From: Streptomyces sp. SirexAA-E
Lineage (GTDB): Bacteria; Actinomycetota; Actinomycetes; Streptomycetales; Streptomycetaceae
Assembly (NCBI RefSeq): GCF_000177195.2
Contig: NC_015953.1
Location: 1,984,001 to 2,048,000 of the forward strand
Length of the DNA stretch: 64,000 nt
Direction: 5' to 3'
How positions within the stretch are numbered: the first letter of the stretch is position 1; the number at the start of each line of letters is the position of its first letter. The position numbers and the translations under genes are program-made. The notes below the pieces were generated by a model. That model was not told the origin of the DNA. It saw nothing but the letters and a program-made list of their open reading frames with translations, and ran no database searches. Positions 48,389 to 57,754 of the stretch are shown piece by piece.

Positions 48389-50536
48389 TCAGGAGGCGGC
48401 GCTGCCCGCCGGCGCGGCCACCGACTCGCCCTTCTTCTGGCCGGGCACGGCCGCCAGGGTCCCGCCGTCCGCCGCGCCGTCGGCGGACGTCCCGGCCTCG
48501 TCCCGGCCGGTCCGCAGCCGGCGTGGCCCGGCGAGCACGTAGGTCAGCCCGAAGCCCAGGCCGACGACGGTCGCCCCGCCCACCGCGTCCAGCACCCAGT
48601 GGTTCCCGGTGGCGACGATGCACGAGACCGTGAACAGCGGGTGCAGCAGTCCGAGCGCCTTCATCCACGCCTTCGGCGCCAGCACCAGGATCACCAGGCC
48701 GCACCAGAGCGACCAGCCGAAGTGCAGCGAGGGCATCGCCGCGTACTGGTTGGTCACCGCCGTCAGCGCCCCGAAGTCGGGGCTCGCGAGGTCCTGCGCG
48801 CCGTGGACGGTGTCGATGAAGCCGAGGCCCGGCATCAGCCGCGGCGGGGCCAGCGGGTAGAGCCAGAAGCCGACCAGGGCGAGGAGGGTGGCGAAGCCGA
48901 TGGAGCTGCGGGCCCAGCGGTAGTCGGAGGGCCGCCGCACGTACAGCACGCCGAGGATCGTGAGCGGCACGATGAAGTGGAACGTCGAGTAGTAGTAGTC
49001 GAAGAACTCCCGCAGCCAGGGAATGCCGACGACCGTGTGGTTGGCCCAGTGCTCGATGTCGATGTGCAGCCACTGTTCCATCGAGTGGATCTGCCGGCCG
49101 TGCTCCTCGGCGGTGGGGCGCCCGACGGCCGCGGCGAGCCGGACCTTGGCGTACGCGGAGTAGACGACCCGGATGAGCAGGAGTTCCAGCAGCAGGTTGG
49201 GGCGGCTCAGCACCCGCCGCCAGAACGGCAGCAGCGGCACCCAGGAGAAGCGGGAGGCGACGGGCTGGGCGTAGTCGGTGGGGACGGGCCGCTGCCAGTG
49301 CGGTGAGGTGCGCGGCAGGAACGGCGCCACGCAGGCGGCGCCGAGCGCCGTGATGAGCAGCACGTTGTCGCGTACGGGAAGGAGCGCCCCGATGTTCGGC
49401 AGCAGCATCTTCCCGGGCAGGGTGAGCACGAGCACCACGACGGCGGGCCACACCAGCCGGTCGGATGCCTTCGTGCCGACCCGGCCGACGACGGCGAGCA
49501 GCACCCAGAGCAGCTGGTGCTGCCAGGCGGTGGGCGAGACGGCGACGGCCACGCAGCCGGTGACGGCGACGGCCAGCAGGAGCTGCCCGTCGTGCGCGTA
49601 GCGGACGGCGCGGCGCAGCCCGAGGACGGTGACGGCGGCGGCCAGCACGAGGAAGAGCACGACCTCCAGCGGCCCCTGAAGGCCGAACCGGAGCAGCGCG
49701 CCGTGCAGGGACTGGTTGGCGAGGCTGTCCGGCCGCTCGCCCAGCCCCGCACCGGCCACGTGGTGCACCCAGTACGTCCAGGAGTCGTGCGGCATCGCCG
49801 CCCAGGCCAGCGCGGTGCAGAAGGCGAAGGCCGCGCCGCCGGCCACGGCGGCCCGGCGTCTCCCGGTGAACCAGAACAGCACGGCGAAGAGCAGCACGGC
49901 GGGCTGGAGGGCGGCGGCGACACCGACGAGCACCCCGGAGAGGCGCTCACCGGGGACGGCGAGGCAGGCGACGAGGACCAGCAGGACGGGCAGGATGCTG
50001 GTCTGGCCCAGGTACAGCGTGTTGCGGACGGGCAGCGACACCATGAGCAGGGTGATCGCGAGGGGTGCGGCCAGGAAGGCGGTGCGCCGGGTGACCGGGC
50101 CCGGCAGGCCCCGCGCGGCGACGATCCCGAGCGCGGCGACGAGCAGCAGCGTACCGAAGGTCCAGACGACGCCGAGTGCCTCTTCGGCCGAGGTCGTCAG
50201 GGGTCTCAGCACCAGCCCGGCGAACGGCGTCCCGGTGAATCTGCCGGGTTCGTAGAGGGAGCCGGCGACGTGCAGTATGCCGTCCTGGCCGGTCCAGGTC
50301 TCCAGGTCGATGAGGCTCTCGCCGGGCTGCCTGCGCAGCACCACCGCCATCTGCCGTACGCCCAGCACGGCCACGACCAGCCAGAGGACCGCCCGCACCA
50401 CCCCGGCTCTCGCCCCTGGGTCCGCCGCCACGTCCCCCCGCACACCGCGCTCCACCTCAGCCACTTGGCGCCCGCCCCTCCCAGAATCCCGCGCACTGTC
50501 CCGTCCGGTCGGGTATGTGCGGATGAAGCCTGCCAT
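48389..50536 (-). CDS. GT87 glycosyltransferase / PAP2-like phosphatase fusion
   Basis: 715 aa from ATG at 50536. The N-terminal 420 residues form a polytopic GT87/DUF2029-like mannosyltransferase region (SLIDLETWTGQDGILHVAGS LYE; YLGQTSILPVLLVLVACLAV). The C-terminal third is a PAP2/inositolphosphotransferase-like domain: NQYAAMPSLHFGWSLWCGLV and TGNHWVLDAVGGATV provide the catalytic His/His/Asp set, with FDYYYSTFHFIVPL before it. It likely modifies polyprenyl- or phosphoinositol-linked glycolipids. The fusion is known in actinobacteria. Confidence 0.88.
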   Translation of the reverse strand: MAGFIRTYPTGRDSARDSGRGGRQVAEVERGVRGDVAADPGARAGVVRAVLWLVVAVLGVRQMAVVLRRQPGESLIDLETWTGQDGILHVAGSLYEPGRFTGTPFAGLVLRPLTTSAEEALGVVWTFGTLLLVAALGIVAARGLPGPVTRRTAFLAAPLAITLLMVSLPVRNTLYLGQTSILPVLLVLVACLAVPGERLSGVLVGVAAALQPAVLLFAVLFWFTGRRRAAVAGGAAFAFCTALAWAAMPHDSWTYWVHHVAGAGLGERPDSLANQSLHGALLRFGLQGPLEVVLFLVLAAAVTVLGLRRAVRYAHDGQLLLAVAVTGCVAVAVSPTAWQHQLLWVLLAVVGRVGTKASDRLVWPAVVVLVLTLPGKMLLPNIGALLPVRDNVLLITALGAACVAPFLPRTSPHWQRPVPTDYAQPVASRFSWVPLLPFWRRVLSRPNLLLELLLIRVVYSAYAKVRLAAAVGRPTAEEHGRQIHSMEQWLHIDIEHWANHTVVGIPWLREFFDYYYSTFHFIVPLTILGVLYVRRPSDYRWARSSIGFATLLALVGFWLYPLAPPRLMPGLGFIDTVHGAQDLASPDFGALTAVTNQYAAMPSLHFGWSLWCGLVILVLAPKAWMKALGLLHPLFTVSCIVATGNHWVLDAVGGATVVGLGFGLTYVLAGPRRLRTGRDEAGTSADGAADGGTLAAVPGQKKGESVAAPAGSAAS

Positions 50537-50715
50537 TGCCCTGCCGGGCAGACCCAATCAACCCCCTCTTCGCCTGACTGTCACGAGGCTTTTGCGGGAA
50601 AGAACGCACGGCCTCCGCATACCGCTCCGGCCCCGTGGCCGGAACCGGACGGTGCTCTGCGGGCGTCGGAACCCGTGTCCGGCCGCGGGGGCGCCGGCGT
50701 GGGAGGGGACGGATC

Positions 50716-51813
50716 ATGCGTGGACGGGGGCCGGGCGGTACCCGGTGCGGGCGGGTGCTGTCGCTGCTGCTGATCCTGGCGGCACTCCAGCTGGGCTCGC
50801 TGGTCGCTCCGGCGTACGCCTGCGGGTGCGGGGCGATGGTCCCGTCGGAGCGGTCGCGGATCGCGGTCGGCCAGGAGACCTCGGTGGTGCACTGGGACGG
50901 CCGGACCGAGCAGATCGTCATGCGGCTCACGGTGCGCGGGGACGCCCGGGAAGCCGCCTGGATCATGCCCGTACCGCACCGCGCGTCGGTGGAGCTGGGT
51001 GACGCGGCCCTCTTCGACGAGCTGGCGGAGATCACCGCACCGGTGCGGGAGACCCGGCACCATTTCTGGCCACGCGACGGCGACTGGCCGTTCGCGGAGC
51101 GGGACGGGGCCGGTGCCCCGGCCCCCGGCGCGGCCGCGCCGGTCGGTGTGGTGGACCGCCGGCGGCTGGGGCCGTTCGACGTGGCCCGGCTGACGGCGAC
51201 CGACCCCGAGGCCCTGCGGACCTGGCTGGAGGGCAACGGCTTCGCGCTGCCCGGCCCGCTGGAGGCGGCCCTGCGGACCTATGTCGACCAGGGGTGGGAG
51301 TACGTCGCGGTCCGTCTGGCCCCCGAGGAGGCGGGGGCGGTCCTGACGGGCGCCCTCGACCCGCTGCGGCTGCGTTTCGCCAGTGACCGGCCGGTGTATC
51401 CGATGCGGCTGTCGCGGCTGGCCCGTACCGCGCAGTCGTTGGGCCTGTACGTGATCGCGGAGCACCGGATGGAGCCGAGCGGCGCGATCGGGGGGCGGGA
51501 GCCGGAGGTGACGTTCGCGGGCCGGCTGGAGCGGACGGTTCCGGACGGTGCGGTGGCCGGGCTGGTCGGCGACGGGCCCGCGTTCCTGACCGCCTTCGAC
51601 CAGTATTTTCCCGATCCCTCGCGCATCGACGGCGACCACGAACTGCGCGCGGCCGCCGCCGACACCCCGTACCGCACGGTGCGCCACCGCGACGAGCTGC
51701 TGGCGGTGGGCGGGGTCCCGGCGTGGCTGCTGAGCGTCCTGGCCGTGCTGCTGCTCGCGGTGGCCCGGGCCCTGCGGGCGGTACGGCGGCGCCGGGCCCG
51801 GCCGCCGGTCTGA
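50716..51813 (+). CDS. DUF2330 domain protein, secreted and membrane-anchored
   Basis: 365 aa from ATG at 50716, with GGAGGGGACGG upstream. Signal peptide 1-35 (LSLLLILAALQLGSLVAPAYA). Then CGCGAMVPSERSRIAVGQET and REAAWIMPVPHRASVELGDA ALFDEL, the DUF2330 hallmark (AC.C...P... and W..PVP). A C-terminal TM (VPAWLLSVLAVLLLAVARAL) with Arg-rich tail anchors it. Exposed outside the cell. The family function is unknown. Convergent with the serpin gene (2-bp gap). Confidence 0.85.
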   Translation: MRGRGPGGTRCGRVLSLLLILAALQLGSLVAPAYACGCGAMVPSERSRIAVGQETSVVHWDGRTEQIVMRLTVRGDAREAAWIMPVPHRASVELGDAALFDELAEITAPVRETRHHFWPRDGDWPFAERDGAGAPAPGAAAPVGVVDRRRLGPFDVARLTATDPEALRTWLEGNGFALPGPLEAALRTYVDQGWEYVAVRLAPEEAGAVLTGALDPLRLRFASDRPVYPMRLSRLARTAQSLGLYVIAEHRMEPSGAIGGREPEVTFAGRLERTVPDGAVAGLVGDGPAFLTAFDQYFPDPSRIDGDHELRAAAADTPYRTVRHRDELLAVGGVPAWLLSVLAVLLLAVARALRAVRRRRARPPV

Positions 51814-51815
51814 GG

Positions 51816-52916
51816 TCAGCCCTCGTGGGCGGGTGTGCCGGCCTGCCATCCGGCGAACAGGGGGACGTCCGAGGTGCCGTCCAGGACGACGACGCCGAAG
51901 GGCCGGTCGAAGGCGATGTGGCGCACGGTCCCCGGACGCGGCATGCTCACCGCCCGCATCGCCACCACCGTGACCGCCGCGGCCTCCACTCCTTCCTCGG
52001 CGATCTTCACGACGGCTTCCTGGACGACGTCGGACAGGTACACGGGCTGCGGCGAGAGCCCCGAGAAGTCCGCGGCGCCCGCGTCGGTGGAGCGGCGCAC
52101 CCCGAGCGCGGGCAGCTGAGCGGTGACCTCGGTCCGGGTCCGCAGGGTCAGCCGGGGGACCGCGACCGTGACCCGGTCCGCGTCCACCGGTGTACGCCGC
52201 TCCCGGGGCGCCCACGCGGCCGGCAGGACCCGGGCGGCGTCCGCCTCCGGCTCCCCGAGCACGAACCGCACCCGGGCGGGGGCCGCGCCTCCCGGTTCCG
52301 TACGGCAGCGCAGCTCGACGACGTCCGCCCCTTCCACCGTCCACGCGTCCACGACGGGCAGGGAGGCGTGCATGGTCGGGACCGGACGGCTGGTTCCCGT
52401 CGCGTCGGTGAACGGCAGGTCGCGGGTGGCGGCCGGGTCGAAGGGCGTCTCCCAGCGGGCCTTGAGGGCGAGCACGTTCACCAGCGCCAAGGCCACGTCG
52501 TCGCCGAGCTCCAGCGGCAGCCGCTCGATCAGGCCGTCCGTCCGCTCGCGCACCCAGGCGTCGATCCCGCCGGGCCCGAGCGGGCCGAAGGCGACATCGG
52601 GCAGGGCCCGTTCGTACTGCGGGCGGACCGGGACCCGCGCCCACACCCGGGTCGCCACCCGCAGCGCCCGGGTGCGGGCCCAGGCGCGCGCCGCCTCGGT
52701 CACCACGGCCGCGGCCTCCTCGTCCGCCACCCCGAGCAGCGCCCGCAGTTCGGCCGCCGTCCCGCCCCGGGCCCCGGCCGCGACGGCCGTCAGCGCCAGC
52801 CACAGCCCGGCGGGCGAGCACACGAACCCGCCGCCGGGGCCCGCCTGCTCCCGTAGCCACCGCTCGGCGAGCCGCCGCACGGCCTCGTCCCAGGTCTCCT
52901 GCCCGATGTCCCCCAC
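51816..52916 (-). CDS. Serpin (serine protease inhibitor)
   Basis: 366 aa from GTG at 52916, with GGAGG upstream; an ATG at 52982 would overlap the divergent GNAT start and is less likely. Serpin features: N-terminal FVCSPAGLWLALTAVAAGAR, LVNVLALKARWETPFDPAAT, VRFVLGEPEA, and the hinge KIAEEGVEAAAVTVVAM, followed by the C-terminal HIAFDRPFGVVVLDGTSDVP LFAG. The hinge has the small-residue pattern needed for an inhibitory serpin. Aligning G of EEG with P15 gives P1 Val, P1' Ser. No signal peptide is evident, so it may act inside the cell. Confidence 0.92.
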   Translation of the reverse strand: MGDIGQETWDEAVRRLAERWLREQAGPGGGFVCSPAGLWLALTAVAAGARGGTAAELRALLGVADEEAAAVVTEAARAWARTRALRVATRVWARVPVRPQYERALPDVAFGPLGPGGIDAWVRERTDGLIERLPLELGDDVALALVNVLALKARWETPFDPAATRDLPFTDATGTSRPVPTMHASLPVVDAWTVEGADVVELRCRTEPGGAAPARVRFVLGEPEADAARVLPAAWAPRERRTPVDADRVTVAVPRLTLRTRTEVTAQLPALGVRRSTDAGAADFSGLSPQPVYLSDVVQEAVVKIAEEGVEAAAVTVVAMRAVSMPRPGTVRHIAFDRPFGVVVLDGTSDVPLFAGWQAGTPAHEG

Positions 52917-52980
52917 GCCTGCCGCCTCCGCACGTTCAAACGGTTCGTCACACGGTCCGGCCGTCCTCACAATGGCCTCC

Positions 52981-53457
52981 ATGACCTGGACCGTATCGCC
53001 CGAACGCTTCGACAGTCCCGACGCGGCACTCCTGCGCCGCGACTACTACGACGAGGTGGCGAGCCGCTACTGGGGCCGCCCCGCGACCGCCGAGGAGATC
53101 GAGGACGGTCTCACGGACGACGGGGCCGAGCGGCTTCTCCCGCCCACCGGCCAGTTCGTCGTCGGGCGCCACGAGGGCCGAGCGGCCGGCTGCGCGGGAC
53201 TGCTGCTCGTCGACGGCGGGACCGCCGAGCTGACCCGGGTGTTCATACGCCCCGCCTTCCGGTCGACGGGCGGTGGCGGGCTGCTGCTGGCGGCCGTCGA
53301 GCGCGCGGCCCGGGGGTTCGGGGTGACACGGATCCGGCTCGACACCCGGCACGACCTGGTCGAGGCGCGGGGGCTGTACGCGAAGCACGGGTACGAGGAG
53401 GTCCCGGCGTTCAACCGGGGCCCGTACGCGGAGCGCTGGTTCGCCAAGGAGCTGTGA
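52981..53457 (+). CDS. GNAT family N-acetyltransferase
   Basis: 158 aa. Acetyl-CoA-binding motif A is TRVFIRPAFRSTGGGGLLLA AVERAA (R-x2-G-x-G/A-like), followed by IRLDTRHDLVEARGLYAKHG YEEVPAFNRGPYAERWF, the usual GNAT ending. The N-terminus (DYYDEVASRYWGRPATAEEI) fits small-molecule or antibiotic-resistance-like members. ATG at 52981 lies in the upstream region shared with the divergent serpin gene. Substrate unknown. Confidence 0.88.
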   Translation: MTWTVSPERFDSPDAALLRRDYYDEVASRYWGRPATAEEIEDGLTDDGAERLLPPTGQFVVGRHEGRAAGCAGLLLVDGGTAELTRVFIRPAFRSTGGGGLLLAAVERAARGFGVTRIRLDTRHDLVEARGLYAKHGYEEVPAFNRGPYAERWFAKEL

Positions 53458-53471
53458 GGCCCGGGTGTCCG

Positions 53472-55514
53472 TCAGGCCGTGTGGTCGGGGCGTGGTTCGG
53501 GCATGTGCGGCCGCTCCCGGCTGGAACCGCTCACCTCGGTGGTCAGCTCCGTCACGAGGCGGACCAGGTCCGTGGGGCGGTCCGGGCCCCACCAGTCGCC
53601 CAGCAGCTCGGCCAGCGACTCCTCACGGGCCCGGGACAGCCGGACCACCGCCTCGGCGCCCGGTTCGGTGAGCACCAGCTGCATGCCCTCACGCCGGGCC
53701 AGACCCCGCTCCTCGACCTGGCGGGCGGCCTGGGTGATCACCCGCAGCGGCACCGGGGCGACCTCGGCGAGCCGGCCCGGCTCGACGGTGCCGTGCCGTT
53801 TGATGCGCAGCAGCAGCCAGCTGGCGGCGGGCAGCAGGTCGTATCCGGCCCGCTCGGTGATCTTCTCGTAGATCTCCCGGCGGCCTTCGCGGGTGGCCAG
53901 CACCGACAGGGCGCGGGCGCACTCGTCGTACGACGAGCGCTGGACCGGGTTGGAGGCGAAGGTCTCGCTGTGGTCGGGGGCCGTCACCGATCCGCGCAGC
54001 CGGTCCTCCTTGAGGAACCAGGCGAAGGCGAAGGCGACCAGGACGACCGGGACCGCGTAGAGGAAGACGTCGGTGATCGAGGTCGAGTAGGCGTCGAGGA
54101 CCGCGGGGCGCAGGTCGGCCGGGAGGCGTCCCAGGGCCCGCGGGTCGGCGGCCAGCGAACCGGCGTCGACACCGCCCGGGAGTGAGCGTCCGGACAGCGC
54201 GGCCTCCAGTTTTCCGGTCAGCCGGTTGGTGAAGATGGTGCCGAAGATGGCCACGCCGAACGACGCGCCGATGGACCGGAAGAAGGTCGCGCCGGACGTG
54301 GCGACGCCCAGGTCCTCGTAGCCGACGGCGTTCTGGGCGACCAGGATGAGCACCTGCATCACCAGCCCGAGCCCGGCGCCGAAGACGAAGAAGCAGAGGC
54401 TCATCGTCAGGGTGGAGCTGGACGGGGTGAGCTGGTGGAGCAGCAGCAGGCCGATCGCGGTCAGGCCGGTCCCGGTGACGGGGAAGACCTTCCAGCGGCC
54501 GGTCCGGCTGACGATCTGCCCGGACGCCGTCGAGGTGATCAGCAGGCCGAAGACCATCGGCAGCATGTGCACCCCGGACAGGGTCGGGGTGATGCCGTGC
54601 ACGACCTGGAGGAACGTCGGCAGGTAGGTCATCGCCCCGAACATCGCGAACCCGATGACGAAGCTGATGACGGCGACGAGGGTGAAGGTGCGGATCCGGA
54701 ACAGCTTCAGCGGCAGCACCGGCTCGACCGCCCGGCGCTCGGTCCGGACGAACGCCGCCAGGAGGACGACGGCGAGCACGGCCAGGCCGATGATCTGGAG
54801 CGATCCCCAGGGCCAGGTGGTGCCGCCGAGGGAGGCCACGAGGACCAGGCAGGTGGCGACCGCGGCGATGAGGAAGGTGCCCAGGTAGTCGATGGTGTGC
54901 TTGGTGCGCCGTACCGGGATGTGGAGGACGGCGGCGATGACGAGGAGGGCGACGACTCCGAGCGGCAGGTTGATGTAGAAGACCCAGCGCCAGCTGAGGT
55001 GCTGGGTGAAGAACCCGCCGAGGAGCGGGCCGAGGACGCTGGTCACACCGAAGACGGCGCCGAACAGGCCCTGGTACTTGCCGCGTTCGCGCGGGGGGAC
55101 GATGTCGCCGACGATCGCCATCGACAGCACCATCAGCCCGCCGCCGCCGAGCCCCTGGAGGGCGCGGAAGATGATGAGCTGGGGCATGCTCTGCGCCATG
55201 CCGCAGAGGGCGGAGCCGATGAGGAAGATGACGATGGCCGTCTGGAAGAGCCTCTTGCGCCCGTACTGGTCGCCGAGCTTCCCCCAGAGCGGGGTGGCCG
55301 CGGTCGCGGCCAGCAGATAGGCGGTGACGACCCAGGACAGGTGGTCGAGGCCGCCGAGGTCGCTGACGATCGTGGGAAGCGCGGTCGAGACGATGGTCTG
55401 GTCGAGTGCCGCGAGCAGCATGCCGAGGAGCAGCGCGCCGATGGCCACCAGGACGCTCCGCGTCGACCGCCCTTCGCCCGGTGCGGGGGGAGGCGGGGTC
55501 AGCTGCTGGGCCAT
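53472..55514 (-). CDS. DHA2-type MFS exporter with C-terminal MarR-like winged helix
   Basis: 680 aa from ATG at 55514. Residues 20-510 are a 14-TM MFS drug exporter ([78 protein letters not shown]). After a linker, residues 545-660 look like a winged-helix domain: [80 protein letters not shown]. The fusion suggests the pump carries its own regulator or drug-sensing module on the cytoplasmic side. No partner regulator is adjacent. Confidence 0.9.
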   Translation of the reverse strand: MAQQLTPPPPAPGEGRSTRSVLVAIGALLLGMLLAALDQTIVSTALPTIVSDLGGLDHLSWVVTAYLLAATAATPLWGKLGDQYGRKRLFQTAIVIFLIGSALCGMAQSMPQLIIFRALQGLGGGGLMVLSMAIVGDIVPPRERGKYQGLFGAVFGVTSVLGPLLGGFFTQHLSWRWVFYINLPLGVVALLVIAAVLHIPVRRTKHTIDYLGTFLIAAVATCLVLVASLGGTTWPWGSLQIIGLAVLAVVLLAAFVRTERRAVEPVLPLKLFRIRTFTLVAVISFVIGFAMFGAMTYLPTFLQVVHGITPTLSGVHMLPMVFGLLITSTASGQIVSRTGRWKVFPVTGTGLTAIGLLLLHQLTPSSSTLTMSLCFFVFGAGLGLVMQVLILVAQNAVGYEDLGVATSGATFFRSIGASFGVAIFGTIFTNRLTGKLEAALSGRSLPGGVDAGSLAADPRALGRLPADLRPAVLDAYSTSITDVFLYAVPVVLVAFAFAWFLKEDRLRGSVTAPDHSETFASNPVQRSSYDECARALSVLATREGRREIYEKITERAGYDLLPAASWLLLRIKRHGTVEPGRLAEVAPVPLRVITQAARQVEERGLARREGMQLVLTEPGAEAVVRLSRAREESLAELLGDWWGPDRPTDLVRLVTELTTEVSGSSRERPHMPEPRPDHTA

Positions 55515-55652
55515 GAGTCTCTCCTCGGGTCCGCTTCTCCCCCATCCTGGCCGCTGTGCCCCGTTATGGCCTGCCGAGCAGGGGGTGAAGCGTTGGGCTT
55601 CCCCGTGGTGGCCTGCATAATCGCAGGCAGTTCACAGGGGAGGGGACCCACA

Positions 55653-56657
55653 ATGACCGGACATACGTGCCCGGAGTGCGGTGGCGAGCCGGGCGCGAGA
55701 CCCGGGTGCGCCTGCGGGGCCGGTACGGCCGCGGCGGGGCGGGACGACGAGCGGGAGCCCCGGACGGAGGAGGGGCACCTGGCCGCGCGCACGGCGGAGA
55801 TGGCCGCAGCCGAGGACTTCGACCCGCTGCGGATCCGGCCGTACGTGACGCTGACGAACGGTGACCCGGCGGACCATGGCGCACCGGCCGAGGCCACGAC
55901 GATGCGGCTCCACCTGGGCGACGTGACGGCCGCCCCGGGTGCGGCTCCCGCCACCACCCCCGGCCCTGGCCCCGGCGACGAGACCCGGCGGCGTACGGCG
56001 GCGGCCTATCCGGGTGGCGGCGATCCGGTGCACCCCCGGCGGCGCAGGCCCCTCGCGGCCGTGGCGGTGGGCGCCGCGGTGGCCGCGGTGGTGGGGACGG
56101 CCGCGTTCGCGGGCGGACTGTTCGGCGGCGACGAGAGCGACGAGGAGGCGCTGCCCGAGATCACGACGAGCGTCCCGGACGCGACCGTCGAACCGACGGA
56201 GTCCGCGTCCGCGTCCGCGTCCCCTTCGGTGTCTTCCTCGCCCACCGCCTCCCGGTCGGCCTCCGCCTCACCGTCCGCGTCGGCCTCCGCCTCACCCACC
56301 GCCTCGGCGAGCCCCTCGGCCTCCGCGTCCGACACGGCGGCGGCGCCACCGCCGTCCCCTTCGGCGTCGCCGTCCGCGTCCCCCAGCACCGCACCGGCCG
56401 CCCCGCCCGGCCTGGCCGCCGAGCCGACGCTGCGCCGCGGCGACCAGGGGCCGGAGGTCGCGGAGCTCCAGCGCCGGCTGCGGGAGAAGTGGATCTACCA
56501 AGGGCCGGACGACGCCCACTACTCGGACCGGGTGGAGCGCGCGGTGCGGGAGTTCCAGCGATGGGTCTCGGTCGGCACGGACGCCCCGGGGGTCTACGGC
56601 CCGGAGACCCGCAAGGCGTTGGAGGCGCAGACGACGGGATCGGGGCGTCCGTACTGA
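55653..56657 (+). CDS. Membrane-anchored peptidoglycan-binding protein
   Basis: 334 aa from ATG at 55653 with AGGGGAGGGGA upstream. N-terminal Cys-rich knuckle (CPECGG...GCACG, residues 6-22), a polar region, one TM helix (LAAVAVGAAVAAVVGTAAFAGG, about 135-157), a long Ser/Ala/Pro low-complexity stretch (about 175-255), and a C-terminal PG_binding_1 domain (LRRGDQGPEVAELQRRLREKWI, VERAVREFQRWV, GVYGPETRKALE). It probably spans the membrane with the binding domain in the cell wall. The helix-turn pattern is common in Streptomyces. Confidence 0.85.
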   Translation: MTGHTCPECGGEPGARPGCACGAGTAAAGRDDEREPRTEEGHLAARTAEMAAAEDFDPLRIRPYVTLTNGDPADHGAPAEATTMRLHLGDVTAAPGAAPATTPGPGPGDETRRRTAAAYPGGGDPVHPRRRRPLAAVAVGAAVAAVVGTAAFAGGLFGGDESDEEALPEITTSVPDATVEPTESASASASPSVSSSPTASRSASASPSASASASPTASASPSASASDTAAAPPPSPSASPSASPSTAPAAPPGLAAEPTLRRGDQGPEVAELQRRLREKWIYQGPDDAHYSDRVERAVREFQRWVSVGTDAPGVYGPETRKALEAQTTGSGRPY

Positions 56658-56733
56658 CGCGCCGGGGGCCGCGCCGGGTTCCGGAACTGCGGGATTGGCG
56701 TTCCGGCGGCGCTTTTTGTATCGTGGAGAAACA

Positions 56734-56778
56734 AAGTAGCCTCCGCCCGTTTTCCCTGACCGGCGGGCGGGGCTACTT
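56734..56778 (+). other. Long hairpin in the leader of the HAD gene
   Basis: AAGTAGCC plus CCGCCCG (56734-56749, one bulged T) pairs with CGGGCGG plus GGCTACTT (56764-56778). It lies 58 bp before the HAD start and after CTTTTTGTATCG, which could be promoter sequence. It could be a terminator of the 55653 gene or a 5' UTR element. Confidence 0.5.
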
Positions 56779-56835
56779 GTCTCTCTCGACCTGCAGCCGT
56801 GTGCTGCCCGCACCACCGCGCTCTGGAGCCTGCCG

Positions 56836-57498
56836 ATGTCGGCCACCGTCCTCGAAGCCCGCGCCCTCCTGCTGGACATGGACGGCACCCTGGTGAACTC
56901 CGACGCCGTGGTGGAGCGCTGCTGGCGCCGCTGGGCGCTCGCGAAGGGCCTCGACCCCGCGGCGGTCCTCACCGTGGTCCACGGACGCCAGGGGTACGCC
57001 ACGATGGCCGCCCTGCTGCCGGACCGCCCGATGGAGCAGAACTACGCCGAGAACCGGGTCATGCTCGCCGAGGAGACCGCCGACACCGAGGGCGTGGTGC
57101 CCATCGGAGGTGCCGCCGCCTTCATGGCCTCGCTCGCCGGCCTCCCGCACGCGCTGGTGACCTCGGCCGACGAGGCGCTCGCCCAGGCCAGGATGGGCGC
57201 CGCCGGCCTCCCCGTACCGACGATCCGGGTCACCGCCGAGCTGGTCTCCGACAGCAAGCCGCACCCGGAGGGCTTCCTCAAGGGCGCGGCCGAGCTGGGC
57301 TTCGACCCGGCGGACTGCGTCGTCTTCGAGGACTCCGAGGCGGGCATCACGGCCGGCCGAGCGGCCGGCATGCGGGTCGTCGGCATAGGCCCGCGCGCCG
57401 CCGCGCTCTCCCCCGACGTCCACGTCGAGGACCTGACGCGCCTGCGGGTGGAGGCGACGCCCGAGGGCCGCATCCGCCTGCACGTCGACGCCGCCTAG
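56836..57498 (+). CDS. HAD-superfamily sugar phosphatase
   Basis: 220 aa from ATG at 56836. HAD motifs: LLLDMDGTLVNSDAVVERCW (nucleophile and acid Asp), ALVTSADEALAQARM (motif II), SKPHPEGFLKGAAEL (motif III Lys) and VVFEDSEAGITAGRAAGMRV (motif IV). Subgroup resembles sugar phosphatases of the GPP/beta-phosphoglucomutase type. Hydrolyses small phosphorylated metabolites in the cytoplasm. The long hairpin in its leader may be regulatory. Confidence 0.92.
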   Translation: MSATVLEARALLLDMDGTLVNSDAVVERCWRRWALAKGLDPAAVLTVVHGRQGYATMAALLPDRPMEQNYAENRVMLAEETADTEGVVPIGGAAAFMASLAGLPHALVTSADEALAQARMGAAGLPVPTIRVTAELVSDSKPHPEGFLKGAAELGFDPADCVVFEDSEAGITAGRAAGMRVVGIGPRAAALSPDVHVEDLTRLRVEATPEGRIRLHVDAA

Positions 57499-57658
57499 TT
57501 TCCCAGGGCGTGGTGGGTCGTCCGGGGAAGTCCCGGGCGGCCATCCAGACCGTGAGGCCGCGGGCGATCCGGTCGATGCTCGTGTGGGTGGTGATACGCG
57601 GCTCCCACCAGGCCCGCCTCCCCGTTGCCCGCTGATCCGCACGCGGCCACGACGGCAC

Positions 57659-57695
57659 CTCGTCCCGCACCGGGAGCATCCCGGTGCGGGACGAG
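57659..57695. terminator. Bidirectional terminator hairpin
   Basis: A perfect 17-bp stem (CTCGTCCCGCACCGGGA, 57659-57675, with 57679-57695) and 3-nt loop. It lies between the convergent HAD gene and the lipoprotein gene. The stretch 57500-57655 has no clear gene. Confidence 0.8.
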
Positions 57696-57754
57696 TCGCG
57701 AAGAGCACTTCCACGGCCTCCGTGTGTTCGGCGCCCAGGCCGGCCGCGTGGTCG

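Noticed and set aside
52123..52980. Long plus-strand extension upstream of the GNAT gene
   Set aside because: It is antisense to the serpin gene and Ser/Arg-rich without motifs; ATG at 52981 fits the family N-terminus.
57500..57680. Possible gene remnant on the minus strand (RITTHTSIDRIARGLTVWMAAR)
   Set aside because: The peptide reads plausibly, but it has no clear start, runs into the HAD gene and matches no family I recognise.
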